Assembly (NCBI GenBank): GCA_030431475.1
Contig: JAUIJD010000004.1
Coordinates: 1 to 64,000, forward strand
DNA from: Verrucomicrobiia bacterium
Lineage (GTDB): Bacteria; Verrucomicrobiota; Verrucomicrobiia; Verrucomicrobiales; Akkermansiaceae
Reading direction: 5' to 3'
DNA length: 64,000 nt
Shown here: piece by piece, positions 51,873-60,525 of the stretch
How positions within the stretch are numbered: position 1 is the stretch's first letter
Layout of the letters: every line of letters starts with the position of its first letter
Notes under the pieces: model-generated
Database searches by the model: none
Seen by the model: only the letters and a program-made list of their open reading frames with translations
Told to the model about the DNA's origin: nothing
Position numbers and translations under genes: made by a program

Positions 51873-53222
51873 TCAGTGCCCTCCCCCGGCCACCGGCGCG
51901 GCCGCCTCGCCCTCGTGATCCACCCGCAGCATCGCCAGTGCGGCGATGATCAGGCACACGCCGCCGACCATGATCGCCATCATCGAATCGCCGCCGAAAA
52001 TCGTCCCCACCAACTTGCCCATCACCAGCGACACCAGCACCTGCGGGATCACCAGGAAGAAGTTGAAGACGCCCATGTAGAACCCCATTTTGGCCGGCGG
52101 CAGCGCCGAAGAAAGGATGGCGTAAGGCATGGAAAGGATGGACGCCCACGCGATCCCCACCGCGGCCATCGAGCCGAGCAGGGCCTGCTGGTTGTCGATC
52201 ACCCGCGCGCTCAGCAGCCCCGCGGCCCCGATCAGCAGGCAGGTCAAATGGATCATTCTCGGCGAAACCGTTCGCGACAGGGCGAGCAGGACGAAGGAAA
52301 AGATGAAGCATACCAGGTTGTAGGTCGCGAAGCAGATCCCGGTCCACGCGCCCGCCTTCTCCATCACCAGCTTCCAGGCCTCCTCGTCCGCCGGGTCGCC
52401 GCCGAAAACCTGACGACCGATCGCCGGCGACCAGTAAATCCACATGCAGAAAAGCGCGATCCAGGTGAAAAACTGAACCACCGCGAGCTGGCGCATCGTC
52501 TTCGGCATCGAGCCGAGACCCTCGACCAGCTCGACCAGGAATCCCCCCACGCCTCTCGACGATGCCTTCATCTTCCGGAAGGCCTCCATGTCCTCGGGTG
52601 GATACTCCGGAGTGGTGACGATGGTATAGACCACCGCGATGAACAGCGCCACCGCCCCGGTGTGGAAGGAAATCACCACCGCCGTCGGAATCGAACCGCC
52701 TCCCGACGCGCCGCTCTCGACCCCGAACCAGTTGGTCAGCATCCACGGCATCGCCGAGGCCACCACCGCGCCCAGTCCGATGAAAAGACTCTGCACCGAG
52801 AAACCCTTCGCCCGCTGGTCCGCCGGCAGCTTGTCGGCCACGAAGGCGCGGAAGGGCTCCATGGTGATGTTGATCGACGCGTCGAGCACCCACAGCAACC
52901 CCACCGCCATCCACAGCACCGACGAGTGGGGCATGAGCACCAGCGCGATGCTGGCCAGGATGGCGCCGACGAGGAAATACGGCCGCCGACGACCGAGCCG
53001 CGTCCAGGTGCGGTCGCTCATGTAGCCGACGATGGGCTGCACGATCAGCCCCGTGAGCGGGGCGGCGATCCAGAGCAGGGAGAGCTCCTCCTCCTTCGCG
53101 CCGAGAAACGAGTAGATGGCCGACATGTTCGCCATCTGAAGGCCCCAGCCGAACTGGATCCCCAGAAAGCCGAACGACATGTTCCAGATCTGCCAGAAAG
53201 ACAGTCGCGGTTTATCATTCAT
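51873..53222 (-). CDS. MFS sugar transporter, GPH/SLC45-like
   Basis: A twelve-helix transporter of 449 residues. The ATG at 53222 (MNDKPRLSFWQIWNMSFGFL) is preferred over the track start at 53357. Motifs of the maltose/sucrose-type branch include the N-terminal WNMSFGFLGIQFGWGLQMAN, IVQPIVGYMSDRTWTRLGRRRPY (the A-loop), INITMEPFRAFVADKLP and the second-half ILSMPYAILSSALPP. It is directly upstream of the alpha-amylase gene, pointing to uptake of maltose or maltodextrins, though substrate is inferred. Confidence 0.9.
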   Translation of the reverse strand: MNDKPRLSFWQIWNMSFGFLGIQFGWGLQMANMSAIYSFLGAKEEELSLLWIAAPLTGLIVQPIVGYMSDRTWTRLGRRRPYFLVGAILASIALVLMPHSSVLWMAVGLLWVLDASINITMEPFRAFVADKLPADQRAKGFSVQSLFIGLGAVVASAMPWMLTNWFGVESGASGGGSIPTAVVISFHTGAVALFIAVVYTIVTTPEYPPEDMEAFRKMKASSRGVGGFLVELVEGLGSMPKTMRQLAVVQFFTWIALFCMWIYWSPAIGRQVFGGDPADEEAWKLVMEKAGAWTGICFATYNLVCFIFSFVLLALSRTVSPRMIHLTCLLIGAAGLLSARVIDNQQALLGSMAAVGIAWASILSMPYAILSSALPPAKMGFYMGVFNFFLVIPQVLVSLVMGKLVGTIFGGDSMMAIMVGGVCLIIAALAMLRVDHEGEAAAPVAGGGH

Positions 53223-53321
53223 GGGTTTGAAACGGATCGCTGCCGAGGATGACGGAAACCTGCGCCTCCGCCAAGCCACCACACGCCTCCCGCACATGGC
53301 ACCGTCGTCCCCCGGGTTTAC

Positions 53322-53548
53322 TTTGGAGTGCGGCGGCTTGCCGCCGCTATCGTCCACCCCCTGAGGCCGCCCCCCCTTTCCGTTCCCGGAAAGCTCTGCC
53401 GCCCACTCTCCCTCCCGGATCCACCGGACGCTCGGCGGGCGATGCCTTCGTCCGGGGGGACAGATCGCCCGCGAATCCCTCCCGGTGCACCGTCCGGAGC
53501 AGCGCGTCCCGGCATCCGGAAAGCGGAGGCCAGCCTCCGCACTCCAAA
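53322..53548. repeat. REPIN-like palindromic doublet
   Basis: Within the 391-base gene-free gap before tRNA-Val. The ends form a 12-bp inverted repeat, TTTGGAGTGCGG (53322-53333) and CCGCACTCCAAA (53537-53548). Each end carries its own hairpin: GCGGCGGC-TT-GCCGCCGC on the left, and on the right (reverse strand) GCGGAGGC-TG-GCCTCCGC. The two arms agree at 23 of 26 positions, and two of the three changes are a compensatory base pair (C-G to A-T). GGAG next to the stem resembles the head of REP elements moved by RAYT transposases. The interior is non-coding; no RAYT is in the window. Confidence 0.75.
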
Positions 53549-53613
53549 ATCCTTGCCAAACCCCGGCCGCCTGTCCTAAACCCTCGGCCCCGCCCGCAGG
53601 GGTCCGGAGTCAT

Positions 53614-53688
53614 GCGCGATTAGCTCAGTGGTAGAGCACATCGTTCACACCGATGGGGTCGCTGGTTCGAACCCAGCATCGCGCACCA
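53614..53688 (+). tRNA. tRNA-Val (anticodon CAC)
   Basis: A complete cloverleaf: acceptor GCGCGAT/ATCGCGC, D-arm GCTCAGTGGTAGAGC, anticodon stem CATCG/CGATG with loop TTCACAC giving anticodon CAC for GUG codons, T-arm GCTGG TTCGAAC CCAGC, discriminator A. The 3' CCA is encoded (53686-53688), unlike the tRNA-Leu of this window. Confidence 0.96.
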
Positions 53689-53718
53689 CCCGTCACCTCT
53701 TCCGAGTCAGGCCCGCCA

Positions 53719-56700
53719 TCACGGCGCCTGGAGGGCACGAAAGCGGTAGAAGGCGCTGCCGCCCGGAGGGTTCTCATCGGTGATCGTGATGTCGGTATCG
53801 CCCGCGCCGCTGTAGTTCGAGGAGACGTCCGAGGTGGAGGTCTCGACATCCGTGGGGCCGGCGAGGCGGTAGATCTCCTGGAAGTTGTCGAGCCCCGGGC
53901 TGGATCGCTCGACCACCCAGATCGTGTAAGGGGCCACGGCCGGATCGAGCGGGAAACTGAAGTTCGACTGACCGAAGACGTTCCGCGAGAAGCCGATCGC
54001 CTGCCCGGCGGAGGGGCTGGAAGAGAAGGGATCGAATCCAAGGGCGAGCTCGACGCCGAAGGGAACCCCGTCTCCGTCATCATCGGTTTCCCACAGGGCG
54101 GTGAACTCCGAGCCGCCCTGGAATTCCACCGCGCCGATGTCGTAGACGGCGCTGCGGACGACACCCCGCTGGTCTTCGGGAAGGTTGTTGCCAGCACCTG
54201 CATCCAAGGCATCAGACTCCGGCAAGGGCAGCCGCACCGGGGTAGGGCCACCGAAGTCGCCCAGCGGAGACAGACGACCGTCCCCCAGCAACAGGTCCCC
54301 GCCGGGACTGACGGTGGATCCGGCGTAGTCGTCCATCAGCAGTGCCCCGGCCACCGTCAGGTCGGACGGGTTCTCGACCAGGATGTTCGGGCCGCCGCCG
54401 GTGCCGGCGAGGTTGCCCTCGATGAGGCAATTCGCCAAGCGGGTCTGCGAGCCGCCCCGGACGAGGATGCCACCACCGCGCCGGGTGGGCCCGCTCTGAT
54501 TGCGGGTGAGGGTGCAGGAGTAGAGCTGTGAATCGGCGCGCAGGGTGTAGATCGCGCCGCCCTCGCCGACGCAGGAATTTCCATCCAAGGTGCAGGCGTA
54601 GAGCAACATCCCGTCGCTGTCCTTGTTGAAGATGGCCCCTCCGTCCGCGGCGGCACTGTTTCCGTGCAGCGTGCATCCGATCAGGACGAGCCGCCCGAGA
54701 TTGAAGATGGAGCCGCCTCGATTGTCCTCGCCGCCGTTCAAGCCGGTGCCGTTTCCACCCGTGAGGGTCAGGTAGGCGATGGCGAGGAACCCGCCGGGCT
54801 CGACCGAGAAATGACGACCGGTCTGATTCGCATCGAGCGTGATCCCGTCGTCGGGTCCGATAATTTCCGCCTGACCGGAAACGGGGATGGCACCCTGCGA
54901 GAGCGTGAGCGTGGATCCATGAAGCGCGGGGACGAAGCCGATCAAATCGGTCGGCTGGGGATCCGCCACCGCCTCGCGCAGCGAGACCCCGGTGCCCGGG
55001 TCGAGGGTCTCATCCGTGGCGGTAGTGACGTAGCGGATGTTGATTTCCCCGGCACCGATGTCGGGCAGCGAGATTCCATCGAAATCGCCGTCGCTGGAGC
55101 GCGCCAGACCCCGTGAATCGGTCTGTGGATTGGTCGGCAAAAGGGCGGCGGCATCGACCAGCGGGGAGGTGATGCGCGGGAGCATCATCCGGGTCGGTCC
55201 GCCGAAGTCGGCAAGGGACTGCAACTGCGGATCCCCGCTGGTGAAGTTGTTGCCGAGAAACAGGGTCGTCCCGGAATCGGCATACTGGGCGTGGTTGTTG
55301 TCGGCGATGACGGTGTTCTCCAGGGTGGCATTGGCAAAATTCGCCACCGCACCTCCGGAGGCCTCGCTGGTATTTCCGGCGATCGTACAGTGGCGGAGCA
55401 GCATCGTGCTGAAGCCCTCGCTCAGGATGGCGCTGCCGTTGCCGCCGGTATTGCGGGTAAAGGTGGTGTTGATCGCCTCCAGCTCGCTTTCCGAGCAGTA
55501 GATCGCTCCTCCGGGGAAACCGTTGGTGCGGTTGCGCTCGAACAGGCAGTCGTGCAGGTTCGCCCGGCCGCCGCCTCGCAGCCACATGGCCCCTCCCGGA
55601 GAATTGCCCGCATCGCCGTCGCTCACCGTCAGGCTCCTCAGTATCAGCTCCACGCCATTGACGTCGAAGACGCGGGTGTCGAAATCGCCGCTGATGATCA
55701 CCCCCTCGGGGATCCCCCGGCCGTCGATCTCGACCGGTCGCGGGATCACCAGGGTCGAGGCCAGCCGGATTTCGTCGGATGACTCGCCGTTGAAGACGGT
55801 CGGGTCGAAGGTGATCGCGGTCGTGGTCGGCCGCGCGAGCACCTCCCGCAGCGAACCCTCGCCGGTGTCGTCGGCATTCGTCACCACGACCGGCGGCAGG
55901 TATTCCACCGCGCCGAGGTCGCCGGCTCCGTCGCTGCGGGCCACGCCCCGCTGGTCTTCCAGAAGCGTTGGCGCACCGAGCACGTCGATCGCCGGGGAAC
56001 CCAGCCGTGGCGGCGCGCTCAGGCTCCCACCGCCGTATTCGGTGAGCGGCAGGAGGAGTGGATCCACGGGATCGGCCGCCGTCCCGACCAGCGGGCCGGT
56101 GGGAAACTGGCCGGTCACCGAGGAGTTGTTTCCGATCAGGTTCGTGCCCTGGGTGTTGAGCGCGCCGCTCGACCGATAGATGTCGGCGTTGCTCGTGCCG
56201 ACCGCCGTGTTTGCCGCGATGATGCTGTCCTTTACCGTAACCACTGCGGGGCTCTGCAGATAGAGACCGCCACCCCCGGAACCGCCGTTGTTCCCCGTCA
56301 TGGTGACATGGTCGAGCGTGAGGGAGCCCTCGAGGATCGTCGCCCCTCCGTTCACGAAGCCGGTGCCGCTTTGATTGTCGGCGAGGGTCGAGTTCGCCAG
56401 CGAGACGGCTCCCCCTCCGATCCAGAGCCCTCCCGTCGTCCCGGCGCTGTTGCCCGTGATCGAGGTGCCGGTGACTTCGACCGAACCGCCAAAGACATAG
56501 ATGCCGCCGCCAGTCGCGGCGTCGGCCACATTGTTCTCGATCCGACAATGCCGGACCTTGACGGAGCTGCCGACGATGTCGATGCCTCCAGTGCCACCGT
56601 TGCCTAGTACGCGGTTGTTGGAAATCGTCGAGTCAGACAGCGTCAGGTTGCCCGACGCACCATTGCACTCGATCCCACCGCCATAGGCCGAATCGCCCGC

Positions 56701-58866
56701 CAACTCATTGTCGGTGATGAGGCATCCGGAGACGACTGCGGCCACATCACTGGCGTGGATACCTCCACCGTCTCCTCCATCTCCCGTGGTCGTATTGCTC
56801 CGGACCGTGCTGTCGGTCAGCGTGAGCGAACCGCCACTGGCATAGATGCCGCCGCCATCGCCCTCGGCGATGTTGTCGCGCACAAGGCAGTCGGTCATCA
56901 GCAGGTGGGCGTTGGTCGCATACACGCCGCCGCCCCGTTTCTGGTCGGCATTCGATCCCACCGCGTTGCCATTCCGAATGGTAAAGCCATCGAGCACCAC
57001 CGGGGCGCTCGGGTCGGTGACGGTGACGACATGGTAGGCGTTGCCCGAGGGGTCGAAGCTGCCGTCGATGTCACCGTCGAGAATGGACGGGTTCGCCGCC
57101 GGGTCGCGGTCGTCGAGGATCGATCCACCGGACGGGAAGCCGCCGAAAATCGAGACGCCGGAGGGCGGAGCGAAGGTGGAGAGCACCGAGTTGGCGACCT
57201 GGTTCTTCCCCTCGTCCGGGAAACAAGTGCCTTCGGCGACGTGGATCCGCTCACCGGGCTGGGCGAATGCCAGCGCGTCCTGGAGATCCTCGTAGGCGTT
57301 GGTCCAGTCTTCGCCGGTGTCGCTGCCGCTCGCCGATCCATCGACAAACAGCTCCCCGCCCTGCTGGACGCTGCGGAAGATCGCGAAGTTCACCATGATT
57401 TCGTCGGAGGTCGCACCGCCCTGCAGGTTGTAGCCGGGCAGGTCGCGACAGTGGATCACCCACTCTTCATCGCCGGCGTTCCATTCGTAGGACACCGCGT
57501 TGTCGACGTTGAAATTACCCCCACCTTCGGCGCTCACGATCAAGGTGGCGTTTTCGGGAGAGTAGCCGTCGAGGCTGAGTTCCCAAACGCCGTCCGAGGG
57601 GGCGGACAGCGCCAGGGCCTTGTTGATACCGTTCTTCAGCGTGCAGGACGCGAGCGAGTTCGCCAGTCTCCCCATGGCCAGGAGTCCCTTGGTGCCGACC
57701 TCCTCGTAGGGCAGGTAGGCGAAGGCCACCGGGTCCTGCTCGTAGGTCCCCGCGGTCGCCTGGCCGTTGTCGAGGGAGTAGATGGTGAAGCTGCCGTCGC
57801 CGTTCGCCCGGCTGAGCGCGAAGTTGTCCTCGTTCTTGCCGCCGTTGACCAGCAGGATGCCATCGGCTGACGAGGCCCCGAGCCCGGTGAGGTCCAGTGT
57901 CGAGATGCCGCCGCCATTGTCGATGAACTGAGTTCCGAGGTTGATGCCCGGCGAGGCGTTGAGCACGTCGTTGGCCCCGCCGTTGGTGCCGCTTGAATTG
58001 TAGGCGTGGCCGACCAACCAGTCGCTCTTGCGGAGGTAGGCGAAGGCGACATCGATGTTGAGTTCTCCGGTCGAACTCGACGCGGCGATGAAATAATCGT
58101 CGCCATCGCGATCGATCGCGCAGGTGCCGTAGAAGGTGCCGGCGGGATCACCGAAGGCCGAGTTGTCCCGGCCGTTCTCGGCAATCGCGGTGAACAGGAC
58201 TCCACTGCTGTTGTCGAACTCCGGGGCGAATTCGAGATCGAAGTCCCCCCGGCTGCTGCCGGAGTCGTCGTAGCTGACATTCAGCGAAGTGAAATCCAGC
58301 AGCTCGCCGTCCACCGCGCCCGAGTCGTTGTTGGCATTGACCTGGGTGACCTGCAGAGTGCCATGTGGCGAGTTCGTGGCCTTCGGCGCCACCAGCATCG
58401 CGAGCTGGTTGTCGGTCACCGCGGAGGCGTAACCGGTGGTCAGGAAGAAGGTCCCCGGAGCCTCCCCGATCATTTCCGAGATGTCGATGATCCCTGCGCT
58501 TTCACCGAGTCGCACCCCGTCGGCATCCAACACGTCGGTCACCTGGCCGGGGCTCGGCGTGGTGTCGCCCGCAGCCTGAGAAGCCCGTAGAGAGTTCACA
58601 TCCACCTGCCAGATGTCGCCTTCACCGTCATCTTCGTTCACGTAGACCCGGCCGTTTGGCGACCAGAACAGGTTGTCCATCGCGGTGAAGCCGGAGATAT
58701 CACCGGCCTCATAGACCAGGGTGACGTCCGAATCCTGAGCCGATGCAAGGTCGCCGGCGACGAATTCAAGCTGGGTGGCATCCAGCAGGAGCAGCCCCTC
58801 TCCCTGGGAGGCGATGATGACTTCCTTCCCGTAACCCGGTGCGGTGCGCTGTTCGTTCGTGTGCAC
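53719..58866 (-). CDS. Giant secreted right-handed beta-helix protein, downstream part of an interrupted gene
   Basis: A 1715-residue open frame whose first track codon is a GTG. The N-terminal 450 residues continue the PhoX-like region of the upstream ORF (DNLFWSPNGRVYVNEDDGEG). A long right-handed beta-helix begins at ELFVDGSASGSDTGEDWTNA with AYEDLQDALAFAQPGERIHV. Many Pmp-like GGAIY/GGGIY and TxxxN units follow (FTRNTGGNGSAI, GGAIYTLRADSQLYSCTLTR), plus two CSLREA segments (DDTGEGSLREVLA, GTGVSLREAVADP) and SRGLARS/EDQRGVVRS anchor-like units. It ends in a C-terminal calcium-type DDDGDGVPFG motif. It has no signal peptide of its own; the export signal is in the ORF before the in-frame TGA. 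It is probably a cell-surface or extracellular protein when made whole. Confidence 0.85.
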   Translation of the reverse strand: MHTNEQRTAPGYGKEVIIASQGEGLLLLDATQLEFVAGDLASAQDSDVTLVYEAGDISGFTAMDNLFWSPNGRVYVNEDDGEGDIWQVDVNSLRASQAAGDTTPSPGQVTDVLDADGVRLGESAGIIDISEMIGEAPGTFFLTTGYASAVTDNQLAMLVAPKATNSPHGTLQVTQVNANNDSGAVDGELLDFTSLNVSYDDSGSSRGDFDLEFAPEFDNSSGVLFTAIAENGRDNSAFGDPAGTFYGTCAIDRDGDDYFIAASSSTGELNIDVAFAYLRKSDWLVGHAYNSSGTNGGANDVLNASPGINLGTQFIDNGGGISTLDLTGLGASSADGILLVNGGKNEDNFALSRANGDGSFTIYSLDNGQATAGTYEQDPVAFAYLPYEEVGTKGLLAMGRLANSLASCTLKNGINKALALSAPSDGVWELSLDGYSPENATLIVSAEGGGNFNVDNAVSYEWNAGDEEWVIHCRDLPGYNLQGGATSDEIMVNFAIFRSVQQGGELFVDGSASGSDTGEDWTNAYEDLQDALAFAQPGERIHVAEGTCFPDEGKNQVANSVLSTFAPPSGVSIFGGFPSGGSILDDRDPAANPSILDGDIDGSFDPSGNAYHVVTVTDPSAPVVLDGFTIRNGNAVGSNADQKRGGGVYATNAHLLMTDCLVRDNIAEGDGGGIYASGGSLTLTDSTVRSNTTTGDGGDGGGIHASDVAAVVSGCLITDNELAGDSAYGGGIECNGASGNLTLSDSTISNNRVLGNGGTGGIDIVGSSVKVRHCRIENNVADAATGGGIYVFGGSVEVTGTSITGNSAGTTGGLWIGGGAVSLANSTLADNQSGTGFVNGGATILEGSLTLDHVTMTGNNGGSGGGGLYLQSPAVVTVKDSIIAANTAVGTSNADIYRSSGALNTQGTNLIGNNSSVTGQFPTGPLVGTAADPVDPLLLPLTEYGGGSLSAPPRLGSPAIDVLGAPTLLEDQRGVARSDGAGDLGAVEYLPPVVVTNADDTGEGSLREVLARPTTTAITFDPTVFNGESSDEIRLASTLVIPRPVEIDGRGIPEGVIISGDFDTRVFDVNGVELILRSLTVSDGDAGNSPGGAMWLRGGGRANLHDCLFERNRTNGFPGGAIYCSESELEAINTTFTRNTGGNGSAILSEGFSTMLLRHCTIAGNTSEASGGAVANFANATLENTVIADNNHAQYADSGTTLFLGNNFTSGDPQLQSLADFGGPTRMMLPRITSPLVDAAALLPTNPQTDSRGLARSSDGDFDGISLPDIGAGEINIRYVTTATDETLDPGTGVSLREAVADPQPTDLIGFVPALHGSTLTLSQGAIPVSGQAEIIGPDDGITLDANQTGRHFSVEPGGFLAIAYLTLTGGNGTGLNGGEDNRGGSIFNLGRLVLIGCTLHGNSAAADGGAIFNKDSDGMLLYACTLDGNSCVGEGGAIYTLRADSQLYSCTLTRNQSGPTRRGGGILVRGGSQTRLANCLIEGNLAGTGGGPNILVENPSDLTVAGALLMDDYAGSTVSPGGDLLLGDGRLSPLGDFGGPTPVRLPLPESDALDAGAGNNLPEDQRGVVRSAVYDIGAVEFQGGSEFTALWETDDDGDGVPFGVELALGFDPFSSSPSAGQAIGFSRNVFGQSNFSFPLDPAVAPYTIWVVERSSPGLDNFQEIYRLAGPTDVETSTSDVSSNYSGAGDTDITITDENPPGGSAFYRFRALQAP

Positions 58867-58911
58867 ATCCTCCAGCTTGGAGATCAGGGCCGCCCCGCTG
58901 CTGCTGGTGGT

Positions 58912-58914
58912 TCA
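58912..58914 (-). other. In-frame TGA interrupting the PhoX-like/beta-helix gene
   Basis: The ORFs at 58912-59796 and 53719-58866 are in the same frame. The 15 codons after the TGA (TTSSSGAALISKLED) read smoothly into the next ORF. This is a single nonsense codon, not a frameshift. It could be a real disrupting mutation, readthrough, or a base error. Confidence 0.8.
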
Positions 58915-59796
58915 ACTGCCCGTCACCGTGGTTCCCGCTCCCGGCGCAAACAGTCCGCCGGTCTGAACCGTGCCGTTGGTGTTCGTGGTGCCGTCTGGAT
59001 TCCAGTAGTAGACCGTGCCGCCCACCAGGCCGTTGCGTTCGCGGAAGTCTCCCCCGGGTTGCTTGAGCCCGACGTAGAGCTTGATCGGCGCAGTGCCAAC
59101 GGCGCTTGATCCGTCGTCGTCCGCGAGGAGCAGGGCAATCGTGTCGGTCCGTCCCGTGTCGATGGGCGTCGCATTCTCCCAGCTGCCGCCGCCGAGATCC
59201 GGGCACTTGTAGATCGTGCGGGTCGACAATTCCATGAACCAGAAATTGCCGGTGTTGTCGAAGGTCTCCTCGCCCGTCAGATAGACATCGTCGGCGAAGC
59301 CGAGCCCGGGGCCGAAGGTATTCGCAAGCCAGACGTTGGCGGAGCATGGGTTGTCGATGGGGTTCGAGCCATCGACCGCCAGCCACCCGAGGCTGACCGC
59401 CTCGACCACCGGCCCCGGGGGCAGGACTTGGTTTGTAAAGCTGTTGTCGGCGATCCCCGCATGACCCCAGGCCCGCAGGTTGGCGATGTCGAGATCGACC
59501 CGGCTGAAGGTCGAATTGGCGCCGTTCTCATGGTTGATGAAGACCCGTAGCGTGTCGGCATCGAGCCGATAGGCGCCCAGACCGTCCCAGCTGGTGTAGT
59601 CCTCGTTGCTCCAGTCGAAGCCGTCCTCCGCCCGCGAGCCCAGCGTATCGCCGCCGGTGAGGACCTCGAAGCTCTTCCAACCGGTGTCCTTTCCGGTCGG
59701 AGACTTGAAGACGACATCCCCCTGCCCGTCGAGGGCCGGAAGCCCGGGCGTCAGGGAGAGGACGATGGCGGCGCAGAGCGCGAAATGGAGACGCAT
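58912..59796 (-). CDS. PhoX/DUF839-like secreted protein, N-terminal part of the interrupted giant gene
   Basis: A 294-residue ORF with signal peptide MRLHFALCAAIVLSLTPGLPA. The body (SFEVLTGGDTL, YRLDADTLRVFINHENG, FADDVYLTGEETFDNTGNFW, APIKLYVGLKQPGGDFRERN) resembles the DUF839/PhoX-like beta-propeller region of large PVC surface proteins. The ORF ends in a TGA, after which the same frame continues into the 1715-residue ORF. Read through the stop, the product would be about 2024 residues: signal peptide, PhoX-like region, beta-helix. The 282-base gap upstream is a divergent promoter region with no feature I can name. Confidence 0.78.
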   Translation of the reverse strand: MRLHFALCAAIVLSLTPGLPALDGQGDVVFKSPTGKDTGWKSFEVLTGGDTLGSRAEDGFDWSNEDYTSWDGLGAYRLDADTLRVFINHENGANSTFSRVDLDIANLRAWGHAGIADNSFTNQVLPPGPVVEAVSLGWLAVDGSNPIDNPCSANVWLANTFGPGLGFADDVYLTGEETFDNTGNFWFMELSTRTIYKCPDLGGGSWENATPIDTGRTDTIALLLADDDGSSAVGTAPIKLYVGLKQPGGDFRERNGLVGGTVYYWNPDGTTNTNGTVQTGGLFAPGAGTTVTGS

Positions 59797-60078
59797 GAAA
59801 ACGGGAAATATTACCGGGGTTGATTGCGGGGGCCTCCTCCCATCGTCGCCGAATCGACAGGGAGGAAAGGGTAGGTGATAAGAGACTCAGCGAATGACCG
59901 CAAGGATCTAGAAGCGTCGACTTCGCCATGATGGCACGGCGGCTGCCCGCAAGAGAATGAAGCAGTCTACATGCCGGATTCTTGATCCTGCAGCTTCCTG
60001 GATTTTCGGATCCGACCGGATTTCCCTCGCTCGCAGCATTTCCTTTCCCGCCCGGCAGGGCCGCGCTAGATCGAAGGG

Positions 60079-60525
60079 GTGTCCGAGATCGACGCCCGCC
60101 CGATCACCCTCGCCGAGCAACCCGCCGCGACCGGCCTGCTCACGCACCTGAATCCGGACTGCCCGACTCCGGTCCTTCTGGAGCGTTTCCGGAGGATTCT
60201 CAGGGAGCACCCCCACTACCTCCCGATCGGAGCGTTCCGCGAGGGAGAAATGGTCGGCTTCGCCGGTGCCTGGGTGGCGACGAAGATCTGGTGCGGGCGC
60301 TACCTCGAGATCGACAACCTGGTCGTCCATCCCGACCACCGCTCGACCGGCGTCGGCACCGCGATCATGGCGCATCTCGAGAACGTCGCCCGCGAGCGCG
60401 ACTGCAACCTGATCACGCTGGACGCCTACACCCACAACCACGACTCCCACCGGCTCTACCACCGCCTCGGATTCGAGATCTGGGGATTTCATTTCGTCCG
60501 CACGCTCGGGTCATTGGATCGATGA
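60079..60525 (+). CDS. GNAT family N-acetyltransferase
   Basis: A 148-residue acetyltransferase from GTG. The acetyl-CoA motif is in NLVVHPDHRSTGVGTAIMAHLE; the core has MVGFAGAWVATKIWCGRYLEI and the C-terminal HNHDSHRLYHRLGFEIWGFH. It has the compact single-domain GNAT length. Its TGA overlaps the ATG of the glycosyltransferase gene (ATGA), so it belongs to a three-gene unit with that gene and a HAD phosphatase. Substrate unknown; acetylation of a sugar or amino-sugar metabolite would suit the neighbours. Confidence 0.86.
   Translation: MSEIDARPITLAEQPAATGLLTHLNPDCPTPVLLERFRRILREHPHYLPIGAFREGEMVGFAGAWVATKIWCGRYLEIDNLVVHPDHRSTGVGTAIMAHLENVARERDCNLITLDAYTHNHDSHRLYHRLGFEIWGFHFVRTLGSLDR

Noticed and set aside
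53249-53623. Short ORFs (60-124 aa) in the gap before tRNA-Val
   Set aside because: They cross the palindromic element, are Pro/Arg-rich, and lack homology-like features.
55010-56548. 512-aa minus-strand ORF inside the beta-helix gene
   Set aside because: Same strand but a different frame from the 1715-aa ORF; Arg-rich low-complexity translation.
58912-58914. TGA as a selenocysteine codon
   Set aside because: No SECIS-like stem-loop is evident just after it and the context (GTTVTGS-stop-TTSSSG) is a linker, not a redox site.
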